A stretch of 64,000 nt of DNA from Pontibacter russatus (lineage in GTDB: Bacteria; Bacteroidota; Bacteroidia; Cytophagales; Hymenobacteraceae), in the NCBI RefSeq assembly GCF_009931655.1, contig NZ_CP047984.1, positions 3,861,001-3,925,000 of the forward strand. Direction: 5' to 3'. This document shows, piece by piece, positions 1-8,484 of this stretch. Both the position numbers and the translations under genes were made by a program. Position 1 is the stretch's first letter. Each line of letters starts with the position of its first letter. The notes beneath the pieces are model-generated. The model had not been told where the DNA came from and searched no databases. It saw only the letters and a program-made list of their open reading frames with translations.

Positions 1-31
1 TCCTATAAAACTCTTTCTTAGATAACTCTTC

Positions 32-3000
32 ATGAAAAAGGCTGTTTTAGCAACCCTGAAAAGCAACCGAAAGTCGCTCTGGCTGGCCGCTTTAGTTCCG
101 GGCATCATCCTGTCGGGGTGCAAAGAATCGGAACCTGTAGACACGCGGATAGAGACCATGGCGCCCGAGCAGGCCGCCCAGCAGGCTGCCTCCATCGAGA
201 GCACCGTTACCCCCGAACTCGCCGATGGCCTGACACTCCGCCTGTGGGGCGTGGATTCGCTGGTGGCAGACCCGATTGCGATAGACATGGACGACCAGGG
301 CAGGCTGTACTATACCCGGACCAACCGGCAGAAGAACTCGGAGTTCGACATACGGGGGCACCAGGATTGGGAAATCGGGTCGATACAACTGCAGACCGTG
401 GAAGACAAGCGGAAATTTCTGCACAAGGTGCTCTCGCCCGAAAACAGCAAGCAAAACGAGTGGCTGGCCGACCTGAACAAGGACGGCTCGCACGACTGGC
501 GGGACATGACGGTGGAGAAGGAGCACGTTTATCGCATCGAGGACACCTCGGGGGACGGCATAGCTGACAAATCGCAACTGGTGGTGGAGGACTTCAACGA
601 TGAGGTGACCGATGTAGCCGGGGCCGTGATGGCCTATGGCGACGACCTTTTTGTGGGCGTGGCGCCCGACCTGTGGCGGATAAAGGATGAGAACGGAGAC
701 GGCGTGGCGGATAAGAAAACGTCCATCTCCCATGGCTACGGCATCCACGTCGGGTTTGGCGGCCACGGCATGTCAGGCCTTGAAATGGGCCCCGACGGCA
801 AAGTTTACTGGGGCATCGGCGACATCGGCTTCAACGGCACAGGCCCGGACGGGCAGAAGTGGGAACATCCGAACAGCGGCGTCATCGTGCGCGCGAACCC
901 CGACGGCAGCGACTTTGAGGTATTTGCCCACGGCCTCCGCAACACCCACGAGTTTGTTTTTGACGAGTACGGCAACCTCATCAGCGAGGACAACGACGGC
1001 GACCACCCGGGAGAGAAAGAGCGCCTGGTGTACGTGGTGAACGGCTCCGACACTGGCTGGCGCACCAACTGGCAGTTCGGCAAATACCGCGACCCGGACA
1101 ATAACACCTATAAAGTGTGGATGGATGAGCAAATGTACAAACCACGCTTTGAGGGGCAGGCAGCCTATATAACGCCGGCCATTGCCAACTACGTGAGCGG
1201 TCCTGCCGGCATGCTCTATAATCCCGGCACCGCCCTCAGCCCGAAGTACAAAAACACCTTTTTCATTGCCGAGTTTGTGGGCAATCCCGCGCAGTCAGGC
1301 ATCCACGCGTTTAAGCTTAAGCCGAAGGGCGCTTCCTTTGAACTGGGGGAAACGGAGAAAATCATGAGTGGCGTGCTGGCCACCGGTATCGACTTTGGTC
1401 CCGACGGTGCCATGTATGTGGCCGACTGGATTGACGGCTGGAACACGAAGAACCACGGCCGCATCTGGAAAATGGACGATGCGGACGGAGCTGCCTGGGC
1501 CGAGCGCCAGCAGACACAGAAATACCTGGCCGAGGATTTTACAAAGCGAGAAGACAACGAGCTGGGCGAATTGCTGAAGAACCCGGACATGCGCGTACGC
1601 CAGAAAGCCCAGTTTGAGCTAGCGAAACGCGGCTCCGACGGTGCCGACGTTTTCAAGGAGAGCATCAACCAGACAGCGCACCAACTAGCCCGCGTGCACG
1701 GCATCTGGGGTATCAGCCAGTTGGCCCGCGAGGACAAAGAATATGCAAAACTCCTGCTGCCCCTGCTGAAAGACAAGGACCCTGAGATACGGGCACAGGC
1801 CGCCAAATGGCTGGGCGACGTGCGCTATGCGGAGGCAGGAGCGGCCTTGGTGCCGCTCCTGAAAGACCCGAACAGCCGTGCCCGTTTCTTCGCCGCAGAG
1901 GCGCTGGGGCGCATCGCCTACCAGCCCGCTGTGCAACCAATCATCGAATTGCTGAAGGCCAACAACGACGAGGACGCTTATATACGCCACGCCGGTAGCC
2001 TGGCCCTGGCGCGCATCGGAAAACCTGCCCCGGTACTGGCCCTGGCCGATAGCCCTTCACGCGCCCTGCGCATCGCTGCCGTGGTGGCCCTGCGCCGCAT
2101 GCAGCACCCCGGCGTCGCTAACTTCCTGAAAGACGAGGACGAATATATCGTGACGGAGGCCGCGCGCGCCATCAACGACGATCTCTCCATCAAAGAAGCG
2201 CTTCCGGCGCTCGGCAATGTGCTGCAAAATACCCGCTTCACGAACGAGGCCCTGCTGCGGCGCGCCATCAACGCCAACCTGGAGGTAGGCACGCCGCAGG
2301 CCATGCAGAACCTGCTTGACTACTCGCAGAAAGAAGGAGCCCCGGTGGCGATGCGCGCGGAAGCCGTGGCGGCACTCAGTACTTGGGCCAAACCTTCGGT
2401 GCTGGACCGCGTGGATGGACGCTACAGAGGTGAGATCAAACGCGACCCGGTACTGGTGAAAAACAAAGTAACAGATGCCTTCATTAAACTGACAGGCCAT
2501 CAGGAAGCACCGCTGCGCCTGAGCGCTGTAAAAGCCATCGGTAAACTCGGGATAAATCAGGCATCTCCACAGCTGTTTGCGCTTTTAAAGAATGACAAAA
2601 ACCCGGAGGTGCGGGTAGAGGCCCTGAATGCATTGGCAACCGTTGAAGATCCGCAGATTGGCAAAGCCATCGAGCAGGCCCTCTCTGATCCGGAAAAGAG
2701 CGTGCGGGTAGCCGGGCTGGATATGCTGGGGAAGACAGACATCCCGGAAGATATGATGGTGAACCTGCTGGCCGATGTAATCAGCAAGCGAACCCCGGAG
2801 GAGAAACAGGCCGCTGTGCTGACCCTTGGCTCCCTGCCAGTTAAAAACACACAGCCGGTGTTCGAGGAGATGCTGACGAAAATGGAAAACGGGAAGCTGC
2901 CTGCTGAGATTCACCTGGAACTGGCCGAGGCGATTGACAGCACTGGATCCGAGCAACTGATGGCCCGTTACAAGGCAATCAGCGCGAAGCAGTCGCCGGA

Positions 3001-3463
3001 CGCTGTGGCCGCCGCTTTTGAGGGAAGCCTGTTTGGGGGCGATGCTGACCGGGGCAGGAGAATTTTCTTCAGCCATCAGACGGCGCAATGCATCCGATGC
3101 CACTCCTACGACGACCTGGGCGGCAACGCAGGCCCGCGTCTGAACGGCGTGTCTAACAGGCTGACACGGCCACAACTACTGCAGGCGCTGATAGAGCCGA
3201 GTGCACGGCTGGCCCCGGGCTACGGCATGGTGACGGTCGAACTGAAGAACGGAAAGTCGGTGAGCGGTGTGCTGCAGGGCGAGAAAGAGAACACCCTTGC
3301 CGTGAAAGTAGGTGGCCAGCCGGACACGCTTATCCAGAAAAGCGATATAGCGAACAGGGTGGATGCCTCCTCCAGTATGCCGAACATGCAGCACCTTCTC
3401 ACCAAAAGGGAGATACGCGATGTGGTGAGTTTCCTGGCTACCTTAGAGGAAGATCATATATAA
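32..3463 (+). CDS. Propeller-HEAT-cytochrome c lipoprotein (PVC-type haem domain)
   Basis: The 1143-residue protein starts with a lipoprotein signal (lipobox LSGC near residue 30), so it is probably anchored in an envelope membrane. Residues about 60-500 resemble the soluble glucose/sorbosone-dehydrogenase-like beta-propeller of large planctomycete/Bacteroidota cytochromes and carry calcium-loop-like stretches (DTSGDGIAD, DENGDGVAD). Residues about 510-990 are HEAT-type helical repeats. The C-terminal domain has a haem c site CIRCH at 1020-1024 and a later SSSMPNM segment that can supply the distal Met. Family knowledge suggests oxidation of a sugar or glycoside with electrons passed to the haem; the substrate is unknown. 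Only 31 bases precede the start, so the promoter cannot be judged. It ends at a strong hairpin shared with a convergent gene. A related protein with a copper domain instead of haem lies at 8485-12060. Confidence 0.85.
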   Translation: MKKAVLATLKSNRKSLWLAALVPGIILSGCKESEPVDTRIETMAPEQAAQQAASIESTVTPELADGLTLRLWGVDSLVADPIAIDMDDQGRLYYTRTNRQKNSEFDIRGHQDWEIGSIQLQTVEDKRKFLHKVLSPENSKQNEWLADLNKDGSHDWRDMTVEKEHVYRIEDTSGDGIADKSQLVVEDFNDEVTDVAGAVMAYGDDLFVGVAPDLWRIKDENGDGVADKKTSISHGYGIHVGFGGHGMSGLEMGPDGKVYWGIGDIGFNGTGPDGQKWEHPNSGVIVRANPDGSDFEVFAHGLRNTHEFVFDEYGNLISEDNDGDHPGEKERLVYVVNGSDTGWRTNWQFGKYRDPDNNTYKVWMDEQMYKPRFEGQAAYITPAIANYVSGPAGMLYNPGTALSPKYKNTFFIAEFVGNPAQSGIHAFKLKPKGASFELGETEKIMSGVLATGIDFGPDGAMYVADWIDGWNTKNHGRIWKMDDADGAAWAERQQTQKYLAEDFTKREDNELGELLKNPDMRVRQKAQFELAKRGSDGADVFKESINQTAHQLARVHGIWGISQLAREDKEYAKLLLPLLKDKDPEIRAQAAKWLGDVRYAEAGAALVPLLKDPNSRARFFAAEALGRIAYQPAVQPIIELLKANNDEDAYIRHAGSLALARIGKPAPVLALADSPSRALRIAAVVALRRMQHPGVANFLKDEDEYIVTEAARAINDDLSIKEALPALGNVLQNTRFTNEALLRRAINANLEVGTPQAMQNLLDYSQKEGAPVAMRAEAVAALSTWAKPSVLDRVDGRYRGEIKRDPVLVKNKVTDAFIKLTGHQEAPLRLSAVKAIGKLGINQASPQLFALLKNDKNPEVRVEALNALATVEDPQIGKAIEQALSDPEKSVRVAGLDMLGKTDIPEDMMVNLLADVISKRTPEEKQAAVLTLGSLPVKNTQPVFEEMLTKMENGKLPAEIHLELAEAIDSTGSEQLMARYKAISAKQSPDAVAAAFEGSLFGGDADRGRRIFFSHQTAQCIRCHSYDDLGGNAGPRLNGVSNRLTRPQLLQALIEPSARLAPGYGMVTVELKNGKSVSGVLQGEKENTLAVKVGGQPDTLIQKSDIANRVDASSSMPNMQHLLTKREIRDVVSFLATLEEDHI

Positions 3464-3483
3464 GCAATATATAAAACATAACA

Positions 3484-3519
3484 AAAAAGAGCGGGTTATA
3501 TATAACCCGCTCTTTTTTT
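3484..3519. terminator. Bidirectional intrinsic terminator
   Basis: This is a perfect inverted repeat of GAGCGGGTTA-type arms around a TATA loop. It has an A-run on the left and a T-run on the right, so it can end transcription from both the haem protein (+) and the VOC gene (-). Confidence 0.85.
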
Positions 3520-3536
3520 ATGCTGCTGTAGCAGCC

Positions 3537-4040
3537 TCACTCCAACTCTTTCAGCAAACTTTCCAGGTCGAGCGGGCGCGTGTACATGTCCAGGGAGCCA
3601 TCCGGTTTGGAGGGCCATTTTTCTTTCGGGCGGTCCCAGTACAGTTCTACGCCGTTGCGGTCCGGGTCGGCGAGGTAAAGCGCCTCCGACACTCCGTGGT
3701 CTGATGCCCCGGAGAGTGGGTATTCCGCATCCAGCAACCGGCGGAAGATGGTAGCCAGGTCCTTGCGGGTGGGGTACAGGATAGCAGTATGGAAAAGGCC
3801 AGTGCTGCTGGCAGGCGGCGGCGCCCCGTTTTTGCTGTACCAGGTGTTCAGCCCAATATGGTGATGGTAGCCTCCCGCCGAAATGAAAGCGGCGTCCTTC
3901 CCGTAAGTAGTGGTCAGCTCAAAACCGAGCAGGTCGCAGTAGAATTTCAGGGCGCGGTCGAGGTCGGCCACCTTCAGGTGTACATGCCCGATTTTTGTCT
4001 GGGCAGGAACGGTATATTGCTCGTCCATAGGTATAAGCAT
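3537..4040 (-). CDS. VOC-family (glyoxalase/dioxygenase-fold) protein
   Basis: The 167-residue protein is a single VOC module. It begins GHVHLKVADLDRALKFY, contains HHHIGLNTW in the middle and ends with GVELYWDRP. These segments supply the His/His/Glu metal ligands usual in the fold. It resembles the N-terminal half of catechol-2,3-dioxygenase-like CatE proteins, but one module alone does not fix the reaction. Start at MLIP was kept; a second Met four residues on (MDEQ) is equally possible. It lies 127 bases downstream of the DsbA-like gene on the same strand, with a terminator-like hairpin between them, so it may be transcribed alone. Confidence 0.8.
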   Translation of the reverse strand: MLIPMDEQYTVPAQTKIGHVHLKVADLDRALKFYCDLLGFELTTTYGKDAAFISAGGYHHHIGLNTWYSKNGAPPPASSTGLFHTAILYPTRKDLATIFRRLLDAEYPLSGASDHGVSEALYLADPDRNGVELYWDRPKEKWPSKPDGSLDMYTRPLDLESLLKELE

Positions 4041-4070
4041 TGGGTTCTGTATATGTAATTTGGTATATAT

Positions 4071-4101
4071 AAAAAGAGCTGAAGATTTATATCCTCAGCT
4101 C
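4071..4101 (-). terminator. Intrinsic terminator of the DsbA-like gene
   Basis: On the minus strand GAGCTGA and TCAGCTC arms (extended by ATC/GAT) are followed by TTTTT and then TATATA. It lies directly downstream of the DsbA-like gene at 4168-4869. Confidence 0.75.
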
Positions 4102-4167
4102 CAATATCGGTTCATATAGAAGTGCCTGCGGTGCAGGAACTGGGGTTGTTTTTTATACGCAAACTGC

Positions 4168-4869
4168 TTAGCAATTGCCGTTGATGTCGCAGCTGCCGCC
4201 CTCTGTCACAATCTCTTCCAGGGCAGGCGCCACCTGGGCGAACACCTGGTGGAACGTTTCGGCGGGCTGCGCCCCGCTAATCAGGTACTTGTCGTTGATG
4301 ATGAAGGCCGGTACGCCTGTGATGCCCGCCGACTGCGCCCACTGCTCCATCTCGCGTACTTCCTTTTTCCCCGCTTCGCCGCTGAAGAAGCCTTCCAGCT
4401 TTTCCGCCGGAATGCCGTTGGCGATACCAATCTCTGTCAATAGCGCTATGTCGTTCATGTTCAGGCCTTCAGTAAAGTAGCTGTAGAAAAGCGCATTCGC
4501 CACCTGCTCCTGCACGCCGCACTGGCCCGCCAGCCATATTAGCCGGTGACCGTTGAAGGTATTGTTCACAGTGGTCAGCTTGTCGAAGTTGAACTCGATG
4601 CCGTCGGCTGCGCCCGCTGATTTCAGGCGCTGGTTCATCGACTCTATCTGGGTCAGAATCTGAGGGCCGTAGTTATTCCGGAAATACTCCAGCCGGTCCA
4701 TGCCTTCCTGGGGCACGTTGGGGTTCAACTCAAATGGCTTGAAACTTACCTCAAATTCGTACTTTTTGTTTGTCTCCGCAATGGCCTTGTTCAGGCGCTG
4801 TTCTCCCACATAGCACCAGGGGCAGTTGATGTCGGATACAATGTCTATTTTGATTTTCTGCTTGTTCAT
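4168..4869 (-). CDS. DsbA-family oxidoreductase (FrnE-like)
   Basis: The 233-residue protein has a thioredoxin-fold start (KIDIVSDINCPWCYVG) with the redox pair C16-P-W-C19, followed by the helical insertion typical of FrnE/2-hydroxychromene-2-carboxylate isomerase relatives. The segment GVPAFIIND (cis-Pro region) is present near residue 185. No signal peptide is seen, so it probably works in the cytoplasm as a thiol oxidoreductase or isomerase. The C-terminus carries two extra cysteines (SCDINGNC), as in some FrnE proteins. The gene diverges from the GH51 arabinofuranosidase and has no clear link to it. Confidence 0.88.
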   Translation of the reverse strand: MNKQKIKIDIVSDINCPWCYVGEQRLNKAIAETNKKYEFEVSFKPFELNPNVPQEGMDRLEYFRNNYGPQILTQIESMNQRLKSAGAADGIEFNFDKLTTVNNTFNGHRLIWLAGQCGVQEQVANALFYSYFTEGLNMNDIALLTEIGIANGIPAEKLEGFFSGEAGKKEVREMEQWAQSAGITGVPAFIINDKYLISGAQPAETFHQVFAQVAPALEEIVTEGGSCDINGNC

Positions 4870-5228
4870 CTTTTATCTCTTTATATATGAAGCTCCCGCT
4901 GCTCCGCATTTATATGTAACCGCGAGTGTTTTAGGTATGGGGAGCGGTTGGGATGCTATTTATATGTAGTAACATTAAAATCCAGCGTTTTGTTTAACTT
5001 TTAGGCACCGGTTTCATATATGCTGCATGCTGCGGGCATTGCGCCTGTAAGCTTGGCCAGCGGCGGCAGGGAGCCCTCCGGCACCAGGGCCGGAGAGGGC
5101 AGCAGATTTTAAATGAAATTTTCGGCCGATATCTTTTTAAATGTATATCAAACACTTATATTGAGGTGTCGAAAGATCGGGGCACCGCCGTGTGCTTCCC
5201 CTAGTCGTTTAAACAAAGCAATTCCAGC
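4870..5228. other. Intergenic region between divergent genes
   Basis: These 359 bases separate the DsbA-like gene (-) from the GH51 gene (+). They contain several TATA-rich tracts and the segment CAAACACTTATATTGAGGTG before the GH51 gene. No clean TAnnTTTG promoter, operator palindrome or small gene could be supported. Confidence 0.5.
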
Positions 5229-6770
5229 ATGAAAAAAACAGCTACCACTTTTCTGGCGCTTGCCTGCAGCCTTTCCGTTTTTGCGCAAAACTCCGGCGAG
5301 CTCACCGTGCCCGCCAAACCAGACCACGAGATCAACCGCCATATATACGGCCACTTCGCCGAGCACCTGGGCAGGTCCATCTACGGCGGCTTCTATGTGG
5401 GAGAGGATAATACGAAAATTCCCAACACCAACGGCGTGCGCAACGATGTGGTGGCCGCGCTCAAGAAGCTGAAAATCCCGAACCTGCGCTGGCCCGGCGG
5501 CTGCTTCGCCGACACGTACCACTGGAAAGACGGCATTGGCCCGAAAGAGGATAGGCCAACGATAGTGAACACCTGGTGGGGCGGCGTGACAGAAAACAAC
5601 AGCTTTGGCACCCACGACTTCCTGAACATGTGCGAACTGCTGGGCACAGAGCCGTACCTGGCTGGCAACGTGGGCAGCGGCACCGTGCAGGAACTGGCCG
5701 ACTGGGTGCAGTACGTGAACTTCGGGGGCGTGAGCCCGATGTCGAATCTGCGCCGCGAGAATGGGAGGGAAGAGCCCTGGGACGTGAAGTACTGGGGCGT
5801 GGGAAACGAGGCCTGGGGCTGCGGCGGCAATATGACGGCCGAATACTACGCCAACGAGTACCGCAAATATGCCACCTTCGTGTCGGACTGGGAAAACACC
5901 GGCAACCTTTTCCGCATCGCCTCCGGCGCCAGCTCCGATGACTACCATTGGACAGAGGTGCTGATGAAGAACATCCCGAAGAGCCTGATAGAGGGCGTGG
6001 CGCTGCACCATTACTCCGTCATCGACTGGGAGAAGAAGGGCCCGTCCACCACGTTCACCGAGGAGCAGTATTTCACCACCATGCAGCGTGCGCTGCTGAT
6101 GGAGGAGCTGATACAGAAGCACACCGCCATCATGGACAAGTACGACCCGGAGAAGAAGATTGCGCTGGTGGTGGATGAGTGGGGCGGCTGGTACGAGGTG
6201 GAGCCGGGCACCAACCCCGGCTTCCTGTACCAGCAGAACACGATGCGCGACGCCATGATAGCCGGCGCCACGCTCAACATCTTCAACAACCACAGCGACC
6301 GCGTGCGCATGGCCAACCTGGCGCAGGCCATCAACGTGCTGCAGGCAGTTATTCTCACGGACGAGGAGAAGATGCTCCTGACACCGACCTACCATGTGAT
6401 GGAGATGTACAACGTGCATCAGGACGCCGCCTGGCTGCCGCTCACCATCAAGAGCGAGAGCTATGCGGTGGGCGATGCCAAACTGCCAGCCATATCCGGC
6501 TCGGCCTCTAAAGACAAAAATGGGCTGACGCATATATCGCTGGTGAACATCGACGCCAAAAAAGCGCAGGAGGTCTCCATCAACATCGACGGTGCGAAAT
6601 ACAAGAACGTGACCGGCCGCGTACTGACGTCCAAGAAGCTGCAGGACTACAACACCTTCGAAAAGCCCGATGCCATTAAGCCCGAAAACTTCAAAGGCGC
6701 CAAACTGAAGGGCGATGACCTGACCGTGAAACTGCCGCCTTTCTCGGTGGTGGTGCTGGAGCTAAAGTAA
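5229..6770 (+). CDS. Alpha-L-arabinofuranosidase, GH51
   Basis: The 513-residue exported enzyme has a signal peptide ending near FAQNSG. It matches GH51, which removes terminal alpha-L-arabinofuranosyl groups from arabinan, arabinoxylan or arabinogalactan. The (beta/alpha)8 barrel carries the acid/base Glu in GVGNEAWG (E194) and the nucleophile Glu in VVDEWGGWY (E317). The C-terminal beta-sandwich (about 420-513) ends VVVLELK, as expected. Length is normal for the family. It is the first of a run of arabinan-degrading genes and is followed by the frameshifted GH43 gene, with a hairpin between them. Confidence 0.95.
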   Translation: MKKTATTFLALACSLSVFAQNSGELTVPAKPDHEINRHIYGHFAEHLGRSIYGGFYVGEDNTKIPNTNGVRNDVVAALKKLKIPNLRWPGGCFADTYHWKDGIGPKEDRPTIVNTWWGGVTENNSFGTHDFLNMCELLGTEPYLAGNVGSGTVQELADWVQYVNFGGVSPMSNLRRENGREEPWDVKYWGVGNEAWGCGGNMTAEYYANEYRKYATFVSDWENTGNLFRIASGASSDDYHWTEVLMKNIPKSLIEGVALHHYSVIDWEKKGPSTTFTEEQYFTTMQRALLMEELIQKHTAIMDKYDPEKKIALVVDEWGGWYEVEPGTNPGFLYQQNTMRDAMIAGATLNIFNNHSDRVRMANLAQAINVLQAVILTDEEKMLLTPTYHVMEMYNVHQDAAWLPLTIKSESYAVGDAKLPAISGSASKDKNGLTHISLVNIDAKKAQEVSINIDGAKYKNVTGRVLTSKKLQDYNTFEKPDAIKPENFKGAKLKGDDLTVKLPPFSVVVLELK

Positions 6771-6830
6771 AACAGCATATCAACAGGGATTTATATAGCT
6801 AAGCTTCAAAAGTATATAGGTGAAAGAAAC

Positions 6831-6862
6831 CGGCCTCCGAAGCTTGCTGAATTCGGAGGCCG
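6831..6862. terminator. Hairpin after the GH51 gene
   Basis: CGGCCTCCGAA and TTCGGAGGCCG form an 11-bp perfect stem with a 10-base loop. There is no T-run on the plus strand, so it may only attenuate or protect the transcript end. Confidence 0.4.
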
Positions 6863-6934
6863 AACGGAAGCGACTGGTTTATATATAGCCAGCATGCTAG
6901 CCGCTTCTTTATCTCCGGTTTGCCAGGCAGGCTT

Positions 6935-7919
6935 ATGAAACTGACTTTTACGTGCTGGCTGCCCTTGCTGCTGGCACTGGCCATGGGGGCTTCGGCGCAG
7001 GACCTGCAACAGAACATACGGGTACATGATCCGGTGCTGATAAAGCAGGACAGCATTTATTGCCTTTTTGCTACCGGCCGCGGCATTGCCGTGTGGTCCT
7101 CCAGCGATATGGAAAACTGGCGGCGGGAGGATCCGGTTTTCCCGGAGGCGCCCGTGTGGGCCGTTGCGGCAGTCCCGACTTTCAGGAACCATGTATGGGC
7201 ACCGGACACCAGCCATCACAAGGGCAGGTACTATCTCTACTATTCCGTCTCTGCCTTCGGCAAAAACACCTCCGCCATCGGGCTGGCCACCAATACCACG
7301 CTCAACCCGGCCGATGAGGATTACAAGTGGGAGGATCACGGGAAGTTAATCCAGTCAATCCCTGGGAAGACGAACTGGAACGCCATCGACCCGAACATGG
7401 TGACGGATGAGTTGGGCACTCCCTGGCTTTCCTTCGGCTCGTTCTGGGGCGGTCTGAAACTGGTGAAACTGCGCAAAGACCGCATGAGCATCGGAGGGCG
7501 CACAGATAACCTGCCGACCATTGCGAGCCGCAGGAAGAACGATGCTGCAGAGGCTGGTGCCAATGCCATCGAAGCGCCCTTTATCTTCCGGAAAAACGGC
7601 TATTATTACCTCTTTGCCTCCATCGACTACTGCTGCAAGGGAAAAGACAGCACTTATAAAATGATAGTGGGCAGGGCAAAGGATATACAAGGTCCTTACC
7701 TGGACAGGGAAGGTGAATCCATGCGCGAAGGCGGCGGCACCCTGGTGCTGGCAGGAGATCAGGACTGGCATGGGGTGGGGCATAACGCCGGTATATAGCT
7801 TCGGCGGAAATGACTATATGGTCTTTCATGGGTATGATGCCTCAGACGAAGGAAAAGCGAAGCTGCGGATAAAGGAACTGACCTGGAGCAGCGATGGCTG
7901 GCCTGAAGTAGCGGAATAA
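6935..7919 (+). pseudogene. Frameshifted GH43 arabinan endo-1,5-alpha-L-arabinosidase-like gene
   Basis: Read with one correction this is a 327-residue exported GH43 enzyme (signal peptide ending ASAQ). Catalytic candidates are D32 (HDPVL), D152 (AIDPNM) and E213 (AIEAPF), and H283 lies in GHNA near the usual metal site. At 7790-7791 there is one G too many: the first frame stops at 7796-7798, while the next frame continues VYSFGGNDYMVFHGY and ends KELTWSSDGWPEVAE at 7919. All catalytic residues lie before the break, but the last blade of the propeller is lost. Either a recent mutation or a base-calling error explains it, because both halves look unmutated otherwise. The ATG at 6935 (MKLTFT) suits the signal peptide better than one 15 bases upstream. 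Confidence 0.85.
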
Positions 7920-8484
7920 TCAGTTTCACCGCCCTTTCCGGCGCGGGCATCTTTCTGGTGGCCGCGCCGGAAGTTATAGCAGTAGGGAGCCTGATACTGA
8001 GGAAGTGAGAAATTTAGCTGGTGCGCCGCAAGTATCTGCTATTCATATATCCCTGACCATATATAATCCGGCATGGGCAGAAAGCTATTTTTTATAGTAC
8101 CCCCGATACGGCGGTGTGGTATGAAGCGGACTTACGATTAAACCGGCTGCTGAAGCGGAGCCATCACCCCATTATTCCCATAGATGCAGGGCTTGCTTTT
8201 CATTTCGGTCCTGGAGTTACGCCATAAAGTGACCAATCACAAAAAATTAGTGATGTGACAGGAACATAATTTTGGAATTATAGATTTTGTTTTGCTATAT
8301 TTATAAATGTCTTAATAACATTTATACAGGTGTTAAAGAGCGGGCCTTACTAGTATATATAAATTAGGGAGCAAACAGCTGCATTAGCCGCCTGCGCGCC
8401 GGGTTATCTGAACGGGGGCGGCGCGGGCAAAGCATATATAATCACCGGCACGATCAAATGCCTTCCTTAATAGAAACAAATAGC
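7920..8484. other. Intergenic region upstream of the ThuA fusion gene
   Basis: About 560 bases. It holds a 56-codon open stretch without a good start (8057-8227, reading QKAIFYSTPDTAVWYEADL near its beginning) that may be a decayed gene tail. It also holds ATCAC N9 GTGAT (8236-8254), an AT-rich promoter-like zone (8270-8330) and a 9-bp inverted repeat listed separately. No intact gene is visible. Confidence 0.45.
8302..8326. promoter_or_regulatory. Inverted repeat, possible operator
   Basis: TATAAATGT and ACATTTATA are perfect 9-bp arms with a 7-base spacer (CTTAATA). They sit in the AT-rich promoter zone about 160 bases upstream of the ThuA fusion gene. Size and symmetry suit a dimeric repressor or activator site; the protein is unknown. 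It does not resemble the AraR-type palindromes in this window. Confidence 0.4.

Noticed and set aside
5148..6533. 461-codon minus-strand frame under the GH51 gene
   Set aside because: His/Val-rich nonsense translation opposite a well-supported GH51 gene.
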